Positions 16,668 through 26,049 are shown, numbered from the stretch's first letter. The stretch is 64,000 nt of DNA from Bacillus sp. (in: firmicutes) (GCA_031180805.1 JAPSLL010000005.1:62001-126000); one strand, 5' to 3'. Notes: generated by a model from the sequence alone, not told the origin. A program made the numbers and translations.

Positions 16668-16786
16668 TTATTTTATAGAATGAATTACTTTATTCTTCCA
16701 AAATCACTATTTATTTTTAGCTCTACTTGTAAATCTATGCTTCTCATCCTTTTCTATTTTACAAAAATCCCCTAAAAATACTTAGA

Positions 16787-16815
16787 TTGACAACTCTATT
16801 TAAACTTCCTATTCT
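16787..16815 (+). promoter_or_regulatory. SigA-type promoter before subtilisin gene
   Basis: TTGACA at 16787 and TATTCT at 16810 are separated by 17 bp, about 100 bp upstream of the protease start. Spacing and -35 are ideal; the -10 has two mismatches to TATAAT. Confidence 0.5.
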
Positions 16816-16913
16816 TTTGCCCAAATAATCCGAAAGTAGTTAGATCGTACACCCCTATTCATTCCTTCCTCATATACTGCCATTAACTTTAGAAGAATAG
16901 GAGGTTATGAAAC

Positions 16914-18065
16914 ATGATGGTTTGGATTGGTATATTTGGGATACTTGCTGTTCTCTCAATTCTCTTATCGGTTTGGATCACATCAAAAAACTCAGCTTCT
17001 GATTCGTTTGCAGATAAACAATTAATTTTGAAATTTATGGATGATACACCGATAGAGAAAATAGAAGAGATCCACAAAAAAATGAAATGTAAGCTTTTAG
17101 ACGAAAATACAGATTTGGGTATTCAAGTCATCCAATCAAAAAGAAGCGTTAGACGAATGCTCAAAAAATATAAAAAATTAGCTGAAATTGAGTACGTTGA
17201 ACCAAATTATATTTACAAAGCTTCCTATCAACCAAATGATACGTATTTCTCCTACCAATATGCTCCAAATAAAATCGAAGCCCCTTCAGCATGGGACATT
17301 ACACAAAGCAATAGTACGATTAAAATTGCAATTGTTGATACCGGGGTTCAACTCAATCATCCGGATCTAGTAAATAAGCTGTTACCTGGTTATGATTTTG
17401 TTAATCGTGATGCAAGTCCAGAGGATGGGAATGGTCATGGGACACATGTAGCAGGGATTGCTGCTGCAATGACTAATAACGTTCGAGGTATTGCTGGAAT
17501 TGCGCCATTAGCTTCTATATTACCTGTTCGAGTTTTGGACAATAATGGAAGTGGTCTGTTAAGCGATATTGCAAACGGGATTATTTACGCAGCGAATCAA
17601 GGGGCACAAGTCATTAATTTAAGTCTTGGAGGAGCTCAAGGAGCAACAACCCTACAAAATGCGATCGATTACGCTTGGAGCAGAGGTGCTGTCATTATTG
17701 CTGCTGCAGGAAATAACGGTGTCTCAACTCCGACCTACCCTGCGAATTATTCAAATGTAATTGCCGTCGCTTCCACAGATTCAGCTGACCGAAAATCACC
17801 TTTTTCAAACTACGGCAGATGGGTTGAGGTAGCGGCACCAGGATCAAATATTTTATCTACCTATATAGGGAGCTACTATGCCTATTTAGACGGCACCTCA
17901 ATGGCTTCCCCACAAGTTGCAGGCCTCGCTGCACTATTAGCTGATCAAGGGAGAAGCAACACGGAAATACGCACACTTATTCAAACCACAGCTGATCCTA
18001 TCCCAGGTACCGGATCATATTGGATTTATGGACGAGTTAATGCAAATCGTGCTGTCCGTTCTTAA
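16914..18065 (+). CDS. Subtilisin-like serine protease (S8, thermitase type)
   Basis: 383 residues. An N-terminal hydrophobic segment (about 3-23) acts as a signal or anchor, followed by an inhibitor-I9-like propeptide (about 35-105; ILKFMDDTPIEKIEEIHKKM) and the S8 domain. The catalytic triad is visible: Asp in IAIVDTGVQLNHPDL, His in GNGHGTHVAGIAAA, Ser in GTSMASPQVAG. The oxyanion Asn is in AAAGNNG. It resembles thermitase and Ak.1-type extracellular proteases. AGGAGG lies 9 nt upstream of the ATG. It is secreted or surface-bound and monocistronic, with its own promoter and terminator. Confidence 0.93.
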   Translation: MMVWIGIFGILAVLSILLSVWITSKNSASDSFADKQLILKFMDDTPIEKIEEIHKKMKCKLLDENTDLGIQVIQSKRSVRRMLKKYKKLAEIEYVEPNYIYKASYQPNDTYFSYQYAPNKIEAPSAWDITQSNSTIKIAIVDTGVQLNHPDLVNKLLPGYDFVNRDASPEDGNGHGTHVAGIAAAMTNNVRGIAGIAPLASILPVRVLDNNGSGLLSDIANGIIYAANQGAQVINLSLGGAQGATTLQNAIDYAWSRGAVIIAAAGNNGVSTPTYPANYSNVIAVASTDSADRKSPFSNYGRWVEVAAPGSNILSTYIGSYYAYLDGTSMASPQVAGLAALLADQGRSNTEIRTLIQTTADPIPGTGSYWIYGRVNANRAVRS

Positions 18066-18116
18066 GATACGACTCCTTTATATTAAGTGAGATTCTAGCT
18101 TGTAAACGACAAATCG

Positions 18117-18145
18117 ACCACCCGTCGTAATGACGGGTGGTTTGC
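18117..18145 (+). terminator. Intrinsic terminator after protease gene
   Basis: ACCACCCGTC pairs perfectly with GACGGGTGGT around a GTAAT loop, followed by TTTGCTCTTATATTTTT. Confidence 0.85.
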
Positions 18146-18268
18146 TCTTATATTTTTAAATTAGTTTCTTTTTTAAAAGCTATGATAAATAACTCTGTTG
18201 ATATTTGATTATAACGAACCCTTGTTCTATAATGAATTTGTAAAATTATACAAGAGGGGTTGGCAAGA

Positions 18269-19295
18269 ATGGCATTGAAGGTCATTATCCAAGAAATTAG
18301 AAAGTTGAGTACAGCAGACCAATACCGACTAAAAGAGTTCTTTTACTAAATCTTTGACTTCCTATTCCGCAAGTGAGCCTATTTTTAAAGAGGTTTCAGA
18401 ACGGAAGCATAAAGATGGATTTACTTGTTCTCATTGCTATTCCAATAACTCCGTTCGTTTCGGTAAGTATAATGTGAAAATGGGTAGCCGTTCATTGGAG
18501 CGTCAACGATACCCATGCAAAGATTGCGGAAAGTCGTTTACTGATGTGACTAATACGCCTCTTCATCGTACTCATCTTCCTCACAAATGGTTGGAGTTTG
18601 TTCAGTGTATGATAGAAGGTTATTCACTACGTAAGTCGTCAGAGCTTTTAGAAGTTCATTAGGTAACTTTATTTTATTGGAGGCATAAGCTCCTTTCAGC
18701 CATTAAAAAGATGGATTTTGACCAATTCGAAGGTATTGTGGAAATGGACGAAACTTATTTCCTCTACTCGGAAAAAGGGAAACGTAAAGTGAAGGGTCGA
18801 AAAGCTCGAAAACGAGGAGGGTCGTCTTCTCAACGGGGTATCAACAAAGAACAAGTCTGTGTTCTTGTTGCGAGAGACCGTCAGAAGGTAACATACTCGA
18901 AAGTTGTTGGTCAGGGTCGGATTATAAAAACTCGTTTGGAAGAAGCTATTGGGTCTAAACTTACCTCTTCCAATGTTCTTTGTACTGATGCTTGGCGGAC
19001 ATTTATGACCTACGCAAAAGAAAAAGGACTTGAACATTATAGATTTAAATCAGATGGTAAGGAACGTGTCCGTGGTGTTTATCATATTCAAAATGTAAAT
19101 AGTTATCACAGCCGTTTAAAAGGCTGGATAAATCGATTTAATGGTGTTGCTACAAAATACCTGACCATTATTTGAAGTTGGTTTCAATTTCTCGACCAAA
19201 TCAAACATCGAAATGACGACACAACTGTCAGTAAGATGATTATTGATAGTAGCCTGTTTTCAATTGATATCACCTATGATAAATTGCGTTTATGA
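18269..19295 (+). pseudogene. Decayed IS1595-family transposase
   Basis: Reads from ATG 18269 (MALKVIIQEIRKLSTADQYRL) and would encode about 340 residues, but it is broken three times. There is a +1 shift in a T-run near 18341-18344, an in-frame TAG at 18660-18662, and an in-frame TGA at 19173-19175. The parts match an ISXO2-like/IS1595 transposase: a zinc ribbon (CSHC...CKDCGKSF), then FEGIVEMDETYF (first catalytic Asp), NVLCTDAWRTF (second Asp), and NVNSYHSRLKGWINRF near the end. No convincing terminal inverted repeats or target duplication were found by eye. It cannot transpose by itself. Confidence 0.85.
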
Positions 19296-19361
19296 CAATT
19301 TTCATTATGAACAATCAAGCGATGTACCGAAGGTGAGATAGAAAAAAAGGAGTAATAATAG

Positions 19362-20159
19362 ATGGCTTATAACTTGAAATCAAGTTTATCCGATACAAAT
19401 GATTTTATTTGCAACCTGCAAAAAGGGATTTCAGAAATAATCAAAGATGATTTGATTGGTATCTATATCCACGGTTCTTTAGCAATGGGAGGATTTAATC
19501 CGAAGAGTAGTGATATTGATGTACTGGTCGTTACAAACAAGTCGATGACAGTTGAAACTAAAAGGAAATTAGCAAAGCTCTTATTAATGCAGTCTAGTTC
19601 CCCATTTCCTGTTGAAATTAGTTTCCTGAATACTGAACAATTAAAGGAATGGCAGCATCCTTGCCCATTTGATTTTCATTTTAGTGAATTTTGGAGAGAA
19701 CGATATGCAAATGATTTATTAAGTGGAACAGACAAATTTTTGAATGATGATGTTAATACCGATGCTGATATAGCAGCTCATATTACCATCACTAATAAAA
19801 GAGGGGTTTGTGTATATGGTAAATCTATTGATGAAGTTTTTCCTCACGTTCCATCCTCAGATTATCTATCATCAATAATGGGTGATTTCACGGATTGTTT
19901 AGAAAATATCGAAGAGGAACCAATTTACTGCACGCTAAATTTGATTAGAGTTTATTGGTACCTGAAAGAAGGAGTTATTTCTTCAAAGCAAGAAGCTGGT
20001 AACTGGGGGTTATCTACATTTCCAAAAGAGATGAAAAATACTGTTGAAAAAGTGGTTAAATGTTATTCAAATGATAAAGATACTTATAGTTTTGAGAAAG
20101 ATGAACTTGTATTGTTAAAAAACTACATTTCAAACGATGTAAAGAAATTATTGAACTAA
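19362..20159 (+). CDS. Aminoglycoside nucleotidyltransferase-like protein (AadA/ANT(9) type)
   Basis: 265 residues with the nucleotidyltransferase motif GIYIHGSLAMGGFNPKSSDIDVLVV (HGS...DID) near residue 35, carrying the two metal-binding Asp residues. It continues with an AadA-like C-terminal helical domain (DUF4111-type) containing CTLNLIRVYWYLKEG and KQEAGNWGL. AAAAAGGAG precedes the ATG. AadA-type enzymes adenylate spectinomycin or streptomycin. Resistance activity is plausible but unproven, since many chromosomal relatives are uncharacterised. It is directly downstream of a decayed IS element. Confidence 0.82.
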   Translation: MAYNLKSSLSDTNDFICNLQKGISEIIKDDLIGIYIHGSLAMGGFNPKSSDIDVLVVTNKSMTVETKRKLAKLLLMQSSSPFPVEISFLNTEQLKEWQHPCPFDFHFSEFWRERYANDLLSGTDKFLNDDVNTDADIAAHITITNKRGVCVYGKSIDEVFPHVPSSDYLSSIMGDFTDCLENIEEEPIYCTLNLIRVYWYLKEGVISSKQEAGNWGLSTFPKEMKNTVEKVVKCYSNDKDTYSFEKDELVLLKNYISNDVKKLLN

Positions 20160-20163
20160 CAAA

Positions 20164-20194
20164 GGAACTCTTAAATACTGGAGTTCCCTCATTT
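20164..20194 (+). terminator. Probable terminator after aadA-like gene
   Basis: GGAACTC pairs with GAGTTCC across a 10-nt loop 4 bp after the stop, then CTCATTTATAAT. The T-run is weak. Confidence 0.45.
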
Positions 20195-20312
20195 ATAATA
20201 AAAATCAACATTATTGATTAACATAGCTTTTTTAAAAAATCTTCATCAGTAAATGGACTTATTCATTTATAACGCTTCTTTTATCATGTTGTGTTGATTG
20301 CTAGATACTCTA

Positions 20313-21230
20313 TCATGTCAATTCCAAATCCCATCGTTCCTCAACAAGCTTTTGCCCCCACAGTAATTGTTCCTCCTTTACTTCAGTCATTTTAAAACCA
20401 AATTTTTCATATAATGGTCTCGCAATCAGCATATCACTAACTGCCCAAAGAAAAATTCGCTCATAATTTTGCTCTTTACAGTATTCTACAATAGACTTGA
20501 TAAGTTGAGTCCCTACTCCCCTTTTTTGAAATACCGGGTTTACTAAGAACCACCTTAACTGCCCTACTCGTTTACCATCATTCACCAAACCAATACATCC
20601 AGCAAACTGTCCACCTATTTCAGCTATACATATTTTTTCTATTTCAGCTTCAAAGGTCTCATGAAGATATGATAAGAAACTTTCATCCCACTTATGTACT
20701 TGGTTATAAAATGACCATTGCTTTTCAATCATGTTCGCTACATCTTCAGAAGTGTAATAACTCCTAATAGAAATAACGTCTTCCTTTTTTTTAAATGAAT
20801 GAGAGAGAATTTCTTGTATGGTGTTCATAGAAGAGACAAGCTTTTGCTGTTGAACATGATCTAAATTTTCAAGAATATATTCCACTTGTTGGTTCGCCTT
20901 TTTCTCCAACTCTTTATAAATTATTTCCCCCTGGTCTGTTACATATAAGTAATGATTTCGTCCGTCTTCTTTACACTTTTGTTTATAAATAATCTTTTCC
21001 TTTTCGAATTTTTTAGTAATTCTACTTACATAACCACCATCCAAATCTAATTTTTCTTGAATATATTTGGCAGTACAATTACTAGTGTTATAAATTTCAA
21101 ATAAAATACGAGTTTCTGATAAAGAAAATGGGCTGTCATAGATATATTCATTTAAAAACCCTAGAACGTTTGTGTAAAAACGATTAAACTTTCTAACTTC
21201 CGATACGTATGAAACAGTTGAATTTGTCAT
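20313..21230 (-). CDS. MarR-GNAT fusion regulator/acetyltransferase
   Basis: 305 residues with two domains. Residues 1-145 form a MarR winged helix ([27 protein letters not shown]), and residues 150-305 form a GNAT acetyltransferase with [21 protein letters not shown] as the acetyl-CoA loop and [20 protein letters not shown] near the end. Such fusions are common in Bacillus; their substrates are mostly unknown. It likely represses itself through two inverted repeats containing AGTTG/CAACT immediately upstream. Confidence 0.9.
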   Translation of the reverse strand: MTNSTVSYVSEVRKFNRFYTNVLGFLNEYIYDSPFSLSETRILFEIYNTSNCTAKYIQEKLDLDGGYVSRITKKFEKEKIIYKQKCKEDGRNHYLYVTDQGEIIYKELEKKANQQVEYILENLDHVQQQKLVSSMNTIQEILSHSFKKKEDVISIRSYYTSEDVANMIEKQWSFYNQVHKWDESFLSYLHETFEAEIEKICIAEIGGQFAGCIGLVNDGKRVGQLRWFLVNPVFQKRGVGTQLIKSIVEYCKEQNYERIFLWAVSDMLIARPLYEKFGFKMTEVKEEQLLWGQKLVEERWDLELT

Positions 21231-21259
21231 ATCTAATCAACTCCTTAGCTTTAAAATGA

Positions 21260-21316
21260 TTGACTTTGTCAACTATAATAAAAGCATAAAATAATATAGT
21301 TGCTAAAGTCAACTAT
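21260..21316. promoter_or_regulatory. Paired operator-like inverted repeats before MarR-GNAT gene
   Basis: TTGACTTTGTCAA (21260-21272) is a perfect palindrome around TTT. ATAGTTG...CAACTAT (21296-21316) is a second palindrome with the related core AGTTG/CAACT. They lie 30 and 66 bp upstream of the start. The region from 21317 to 21578 holds no convincing gene. Confidence 0.6.
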
Positions 21317-21578
21317 TGTTTTATGCTTTTACAATAAAAAAATCTTTTATTAAGAGAAGAAACATTTGAACCGTATGTTTGTATATTTAACAAAACTTAG
21401 CTCCTATACGTTTGTTTTTAAAATTTACCAGTCTTATTTTTCATCATTAAAACACATCCTATCATTGTGCCAAATCAATACAAATTATGATAAGTTCATT
21501 ATGATTGACATCTATCATCGTACTATTTATACTTACATTTATATTTAGTATGTATAGCAACCAAAAAGAGGGATTCAC

Positions 21579-22013
21579 TTGAAATTTTCGTTTCAGGATT
21601 ATATAAGTATTAAAATCCACAAAACTGATTTGCTTCTTAGTAGCTTTATAAAAGCGAAATTAGAACCGTTTAATTTGGCACCTGAACAGAACCTCATTAT
21701 GATGCTTCTATGGGAAAATGATGGATTAACACAGAACGAGCTTGTCAAAAGGTTAAACAAGGATAAGACGAATATTGCAAGAATGGCATCTAGTCTTGAA
21801 AAAAAAGGGTTTATTAAGCGAAGCGAATGTCCCAATGATCGCCGCTCAGTAAAGCTTTTTCTAACTGAATGTGGCAAGGAGCTTGGTACTAGTGTTATTC
21901 CTATTGCCGAACAGTTCAATGAGATCGTGCGAAATGGACTGTCGGATGAAGAGCTATTGGAATTAGAAAGACTGCTTTCGAAAATCACCGAAAATGTCCG
22001 CTCTTTCAGTTAA
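21579..22013 (+). CDS. MarR family transcriptional regulator
   Basis: 144 residues from a TTG at 21579 with AGAGGGA upstream. The winged-helix region is clear: LTQNELVKRLNKDKTNIARMASSLEKKGFIKRSECPNDRRSVKLFLT, with the DRR wing motif. It lies 76 bp upstream of, and in the same direction as, an azoreductase gene. This resembles the MhqR/YodB-type regulator-azoreductase pairing that responds to quinones and diamide, so azoR is its probable target. Confidence 0.9.
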   Translation: MKFSFQDYISIKIHKTDLLLSSFIKAKLEPFNLAPEQNLIMMLLWENDGLTQNELVKRLNKDKTNIARMASSLEKKGFIKRSECPNDRRSVKLFLTECGKELGTSVIPIAEQFNEIVRNGLSDEELLELERLLSKITENVRSFS

Positions 22014-22089
22014 ATTGGACTTTACCCCTTTCATTTGTTGCTGTAACAACTAATAGATTTTGAATACTTATTTTTTTGGAGGTTTTTTA

Positions 22090-22716
22090 ATGGCAAACGT
22101 ATTATTTATTAAAGCAAACAATCGACCTATTGAGCAGGCAGTAAGTGTAAAGCTTTACCACACTTTCCTTGATAGCTATAAAGAAGCTCATCCAGATGAT
22201 GTCATTACAGAGCTTGATTTATTCGCAGAAAATTTACCATACTATGATAATGACAAAATTAACGGTATGTATAAGCTTGCAAATGGGTATGAGCTTACAC
22301 CAGCAGAAAAGGATGCAACTGATTTAGTTACTAAATACTTAAATCAATTTTTAAATGCTGATAAGATTGTATTTGCTTTCCCATTATGGAACTTTACAGT
22401 ACCAGCTGTTCTTCACACTTATTTAGATTATTTAGCACAAGCAGGAAAAACGTTCCGATATACTGCTGAAGGTCCAGTTGGCTTACTTCCAGATAAAAAG
22501 GTTGCTCTTTTAAATGCAAGAGGCGGCATTTATTCAGAAGGCCCTGCCAAGTCATCAGAAATGGCTGTTAACTATGTGAATGCAATGCTAAGCTTCTGGG
22601 GAGTAACAGACATTACTTCTGTCATCATTGAAGGCCATAACCAATTCCCAAATGAAGCAGAAGGTATAATTGCTAAAGGTCTTGACGAAGCTGCAGCTGT
22701 TGCTAAACAATTTTAA
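22090..22716 (+). CDS. azoR: FMN-dependent NADH-azoreductase
   Basis: 208 residues from the ATG at 22090 (TTGGAGG 7-8 nt upstream; the longer in-frame reading from 22060 lacks a Shine-Dalgarno sequence). Flavodoxin-fold features: [11 protein letters not shown] at the N-terminus, [21 protein letters not shown] and [12 protein letters not shown] around the FMN-phosphate loop. AzoR enzymes reduce azo dyes and quinones with NADH. Regulated in all likelihood by the upstream MarR protein. Confidence 0.93.
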   Translation: MANVLFIKANNRPIEQAVSVKLYHTFLDSYKEAHPDDVITELDLFAENLPYYDNDKINGMYKLANGYELTPAEKDATDLVTKYLNQFLNADKIVFAFPLWNFTVPAVLHTYLDYLAQAGKTFRYTAEGPVGLLPDKKVALLNARGGIYSEGPAKSSEMAVNYVNAMLSFWGVTDITSVIIEGHNQFPNEAEGIIAKGLDEAAAVAKQF

Positions 22717-22722
22717 TGAACG

Positions 22723-22755
22723 AGACATGGATTTCTACTTAATCCATGTCTTTTT
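22723..22755 (+). terminator. Intrinsic terminator after azoR
   Basis: GACATGGATT pairs perfectly with AATCCATGTC around a 7-nt loop and is followed by TTTTT. Confidence 0.92.
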
Positions 22756-22796
22756 ATTTGGCTCTTTTTCTGAAAAGATTGTTGTTTTTGCATAAA

Positions 22797-22898
22797 GGTT
22801 GATTGAAGTCACTTTCGACACTCCTGCAGGATGCGTGTAGAGGTGAGATCTAAGCAGGTGCTTCGCGGAAAGTGAGTACTTTAGTGGTGATCAATCAA
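22797..22898 (+). repeat. Dispersed repeat, copy B
   Basis: Starts GGTTGATTGAAGT, contains GACACTCCTGCAGGATG and TTCGCGGAAAGTGAGTACT, and ends with inverted GATCAATCAA. Same layout as the copy at 56577 but with an internal deletion. The rest of the 22756-23050 gap holds only the short upstream region of the next gene. Confidence 0.75.
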
Positions 22899-23050
22899 AA
22901 ACCACATAAACAATAAAGATTACAAAAACAGTCTTTTATTTATATAGATATACCCTTTAGTAAGTCCCACATTTTTCTTATAAAAAAACTTTTTATATAC
23001 CTAAAAAATGATAGAATAATAACAATCTATGCAATAAGGAGGAGACTTAC

Positions 23051-23461
23051 TTGGCAAGCAATGTACAGCTTACATACAAATTAAATGTACCACTTGATCC
23101 AAAGGATGTTGCAAATGTTTTCAAAGAATCTGGGATTAAACGCCCTGCTGATGATTTACCAAGAATCAAGCAGATGATTGACAACGCTGATCTTACCTTT
23201 ACCGCTTGGGATCAAAATAAATTAGTTGGTATTGCCAGAGCTATTACAGATTATAGCTATTGCTGTTACTTATCTGATTTAGCAGTCGATAAAGCATATC
23301 AACATAAAGGGATTGGAAAGCACTTAGTCGAACTGCTACAAGAAGAATTAGGAGAAACCGTTGCCCTTATTTTATTATCTTCTCCGATTGCAATGGATTA
23401 CTATCCACGTATTGGCTTTGAGAAAATTGATAATGGATTTCGAATTGCCCGTAAAAAATAG
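23051..23461 (+). CDS. GNAT family N-acetyltransferase
   Basis: 136 residues from a TTG at 23051 with AAGGAGGAG upstream. A compact GNAT domain: LVGIARAITD for the central strands, LSDLAVDKAYQHKGIGKHLVELL for the acetyl-CoA loop, and MDYYPRIGFEKI at the C-terminus. No substrate can be assigned, and no obvious partner genes are adjacent. Confidence 0.9.
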   Translation: MASNVQLTYKLNVPLDPKDVANVFKESGIKRPADDLPRIKQMIDNADLTFTAWDQNKLVGIARAITDYSYCCYLSDLAVDKAYQHKGIGKHLVELLQEELGETVALILLSSPIAMDYYPRIGFEKIDNGFRIARKK

Positions 23462-23767
23462 GTATGATTAGAGCGGGGAATAGTAATCCCCTCTTATTGT
23501 TTATTATTTGCTCCCCCATTCTTCTACCCACTTTTGTTAAGCATTCGATTAACTAACTTCTTTCATTTCCCCTTTCGTTCACTTACAACGACTAAAGTCA
23601 CAATAATGATTGAATCCTACGAAAAAATATCCATTTTTTTGATTTTTTCAAAATTATATTTCCTTTTATATATAGCACTGATAAAATAAAAATTGCAATA
23701 AATTAAGTTAACGATTAATACACATTATTACATTATTACCTTATTTGAAAGGATTATCTCCGTTTTT

Positions 23768-23812
23768 AACCCTTTCTTAAGAAAGGAGTGTGATTCGCAA
23801 AAAGAAAGGGTT
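23768..23812 (+). promoter_or_regulatory. Mutually exclusive hairpins in mannanase leader
   Basis: CCTTTCTTAAGAAAGG (23771-23786) can fold on itself. The overlapping AACCCTTTCTT (23768-23778) can instead pair with AAGAAAGGGTT (23802-23812). The two folds exclude each other and lie just upstream of the mannanase ribosome-binding site. Otherwise the 23462-23842 gap is A/T-rich with no gene seen. Confidence 0.4.
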
Positions 23813-23842
23813 GAAATAAATAATTAATTAGAGGTGATAATA

Positions 23843-24829
23843 ATGGCAATGTTTCGTAAAGGTTTTGTATTTATATTAAGTCTCTTTTTTGTTTTCTCTA
23901 CATCCATGTTTTTCTTCCATCAAGAAGCAAAAGCAGCTACCGGTTTTTATGTAAGCGGAAACACTTTATATGATGCAACTGGTAAGCCATTTGTTATGAG
24001 AGGTGTGAACCATGGACATTCCTGGTTTAAAAATGATTCAGCTACCGCAATCCGTGCTATCGCTGCATCAGGAGCAAATACGGTAAGAATTGTTCTATCA
24101 AATGGCACACAGTATACAAGAGATGATATTAATACTGTCAAAAATCTTATTTCTCTTGCTGAACAGAACAAGCTTATTGCTGTTTTAGAGGTGCATGATG
24201 CGACTGGTAAGGATGACTTCACCTCATTAAACAGCGCAGTCGATTATTGGATTAGTATTAAAGATGCGCTTATAGGAAAGGAAGATAAAGTTATTATTAA
24301 TATTGCAAATGAATGGTATGGTTCATGGGATGGAGCAAATTGGGCAAACGGCTACAAGCAAGCGATTCCTAAGCTGAGAAATGCGGGATTAAAACATACG
24401 TTAATAGTTGATGCTGCAGGCTGGGGACAATATCCCGCTTCTATTCATAACTATGGAAAAGATGTCTTTAATTCTGATCCTTTGAAGAACACAATGTTCT
24501 CCATCCATATGTATGAGTATGCTGGAGCTGATGCAGCAACTGTTAAATCAAATATTGATGGTGTCATAAATCAAGGATTAGCTTTGATTATTGGTGAATT
24601 CGCCCATTGGCATACAAATGGAAATGTTGATGAACAAACGATATTAAGCTATTCACAGCAACGTGGTGTTGGCTGGTTAGCATGGTCCTGGAAAGGAAAT
24701 AACTCTGAATTAAGTTACTTAGATATGTCTAATGATTGGGCCGGTACAAGCTTAACATGGTGGGGAGATTACATTATAAATGATACTTATGGGTTAAAAG
24801 CTACATCTAAACGAAGTGGAGTATACTAA
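23843..24829 (+). CDS. Secreted beta-1,4-mannanase (GH5)
   Basis: 328 residues from the ATG at 23843 (GAGGTG six nt upstream; a GTG at 23834 is less likely). A signal peptide of about 30 residues ends at an AKA cleavage site. The mature GH5 domain (about 31-328) begins TGFYVSGNTLYDATGKPFVM and has RGVNHGHSW, the acid/base Glu in INIANEWYG, and the nucleophile Glu in LIIGEFAHW, with WLAWSWKGN following. It closely resembles alkaline Bacillus mannanases (GH5 subfamily 8). No carbohydrate-binding module is attached. It hydrolyses extracellular mannan. Confidence 0.93.
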   Translation: MAMFRKGFVFILSLFFVFSTSMFFFHQEAKAATGFYVSGNTLYDATGKPFVMRGVNHGHSWFKNDSATAIRAIAASGANTVRIVLSNGTQYTRDDINTVKNLISLAEQNKLIAVLEVHDATGKDDFTSLNSAVDYWISIKDALIGKEDKVIINIANEWYGSWDGANWANGYKQAIPKLRNAGLKHTLIVDAAGWGQYPASIHNYGKDVFNSDPLKNTMFSIHMYEYAGADAATVKSNIDGVINQGLALIIGEFAHWHTNGNVDEQTILSYSQQRGVGWLAWSWKGNNSELSYLDMSNDWAGTSLTWWGDYIINDTYGLKATSKRSGVY

Positions 24830-24927
24830 ATAAAGCTCTATAATCTATTATAAGAGAAGGATCATACCTCTTATTAGAGTTTGATCCTCTCAGTTAAGGA
24901 TGGCATTCTTATACTATGAGAACATTT

Positions 24928-25413
24928 TTAGCTAGACCAATAAATTGATTCAGTAGTTTCCAAGACGATATGAAGCCCAATCTTCTCTAAAACTCTTTTA
25001 GATGCAAGATTATGTGGGTTACATGTTGCTATTACATTTTTTACATTTTGTTGTGAAAGCCCCCATTGAACAAAGGCTTTTCCACTTTCAGTTGCATAGC
25101 CTTTTCCCTGATATTGTGGCACTATACTATAACCGATATCAATTTCTCCCTTATCATTCGGGCCACCCTTAAATCCAATATCACCAATAATCACTTTATC
25201 TTCTTTATGGATAATTATCCATTCCCAGCTTTCCTCTTCAGGCTTTACTGTAAAGCGGTCAATTTTGTATGGAAATAGTTCAAGATATACTGGCAACGGC
25301 CAGTCCTTTGCTTGTTTAAAAGGCAGCTTTTCAGGCTGATGATGTAGAATCGACTTCATCATTTCCTTTGTAAAAGTATGTAATAATAAATTTTCTGTTT
25401 CAATAATTGGCAT
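24928..25413 (-). CDS. GNAT acetyltransferase (RimJ/RimL type)
   Basis: 161 residues from the ATG at 25413 (TTGGAGGAA just upstream; the longer TTG start at 25425 would lie on the Shine-Dalgarno sequence itself). RimL-like pattern: an N-terminal IIETENLLLHTFT, central IGDIGFKGGPNDKGEIDIGYSI, acetyl-CoA loop PQYQGKGYATESGKAFVQW, and ATCNPHNLASKRVLEKIGL at the end. Targets of such enzymes are often protein N-termini or small amines; not resolvable here. Confidence 0.9.
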   Translation of the reverse strand: MPIIETENLLLHTFTKEMMKSILHHQPEKLPFKQAKDWPLPVYLELFPYKIDRFTVKPEEESWEWIIIHKEDKVIIGDIGFKGGPNDKGEIDIGYSIVPQYQGKGYATESGKAFVQWGLSQQNVKNVIATCNPHNLASKRVLEKIGLHIVLETTESIYWSS

Positions 25414-25523
25414 ATGTTCCTCCAATATAAGTACATTTACGTTTTTGATGTATTTACACTATTACCTCTTAGATTGCCCTTTTATAGAAAATGAAAAATG
25501 GGAGCTCTTAAATTTGTAAACTA

Positions 25524-25703
25524 TTAATTATCTAAATCATTATCAAGAAATGACTTCTTCTCTTCTTCTTTTATCCCATATTTTTCTTCGAGAAATTTTC
25601 CAATGATTGAGCTATTTATCCCCTTTCTTACGGCTGTTTCAATCACAACATATAAAATAAATAGCCCTATTAAATAAGCAATAATTGCGAATATAATGTC
25701 CAA
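25524..25703 (-). CDS. Small single-pass membrane protein (59 aa)
   Basis: A 59-residue protein from a TTG at 25703, with TAGGAGGG 7 nt upstream. It begins with one hydrophobic helix (DIIFAIIAYLIGLFILYVVI) followed by a basic and then acidic cytoplasmic tail (EEKYGIKEEEKKSF, ending DNDLDN). Good Shine-Dalgarno and codon use support a real gene. I do not recognise a family. Confidence 0.65.
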   Translation of the reverse strand: MDIIFAIIAYLIGLFILYVVIETAVRKGINSSIIGKFLEEKYGIKEEEKKSFLDNDLDN

Positions 25704-25845
25704 ATAAGAACCCTCCTACTATTATCTATAATTTACCATATATTTTTTATCGAGTTTTAGCAAGCAAAAAAGTGAAGTATATGACCTTCATGAATAAATT
25801 AACAAATACTAAGCATTCTAATCATGTATGTAGGAGGTGAAATAA

Positions 25846-26010
25846 ATGCCCAATCGTTCAAATCAAAATGACACACAAAAAAACGCTCTGAAAAACAGTC
25901 AACAATCAGGTTCTAATAATCATAAGCAACATGCAGGAAATGTTGAAGGATACGGTGAACCATATCCAACAGCCACTAATTCTAGCGATACATCTGAAAC
26001 GACAAAATAA
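25846..26010 (+). CDS. Small hydrophilic protein (54 aa), possibly spore-associated
   Basis: 54 residues starting MPNRSNQNDTQKNALKNS, very rich in Asn, Gln, Ser and Thr, with no hydrophobic core. TAGGAGGTGAAATAA precedes the ATG and a strong terminator follows. Its composition resembles minor small acid-soluble spore proteins, but it does not match one I can name. Confidence 0.65.
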   Translation: MPNRSNQNDTQKNALKNSQQSGSNNHKQHAGNVEGYGEPYPTATNSSDTSETTK

Positions 26011-26020
26011 ATGAAACCTT

Positions 26021-26049
26021 GAGTGAATGGATCCATCGTTCACTCTTTA
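26021..26049. terminator. Bidirectional terminator
   Basis: GAGTGAA pairs with TTCACTC around an 11-nt loop containing GGATCC, followed by TTTATTTT. It serves the 54-aa gene, and perhaps also the convergent membrane-protein gene. Confidence 0.75.

Noticed and set aside
18180-18268. Terminal inverted repeat of the IS1595-family element
   Set aside because: Only a weak partial match exists between this region and 19290-19320, with no clear target duplication.
21366-21548. 60-aa plus-strand frame between the two MarR-type genes
   Set aside because: No Shine-Dalgarno sequence, very A/T-biased and low-complexity translation, no resemblance to known proteins.
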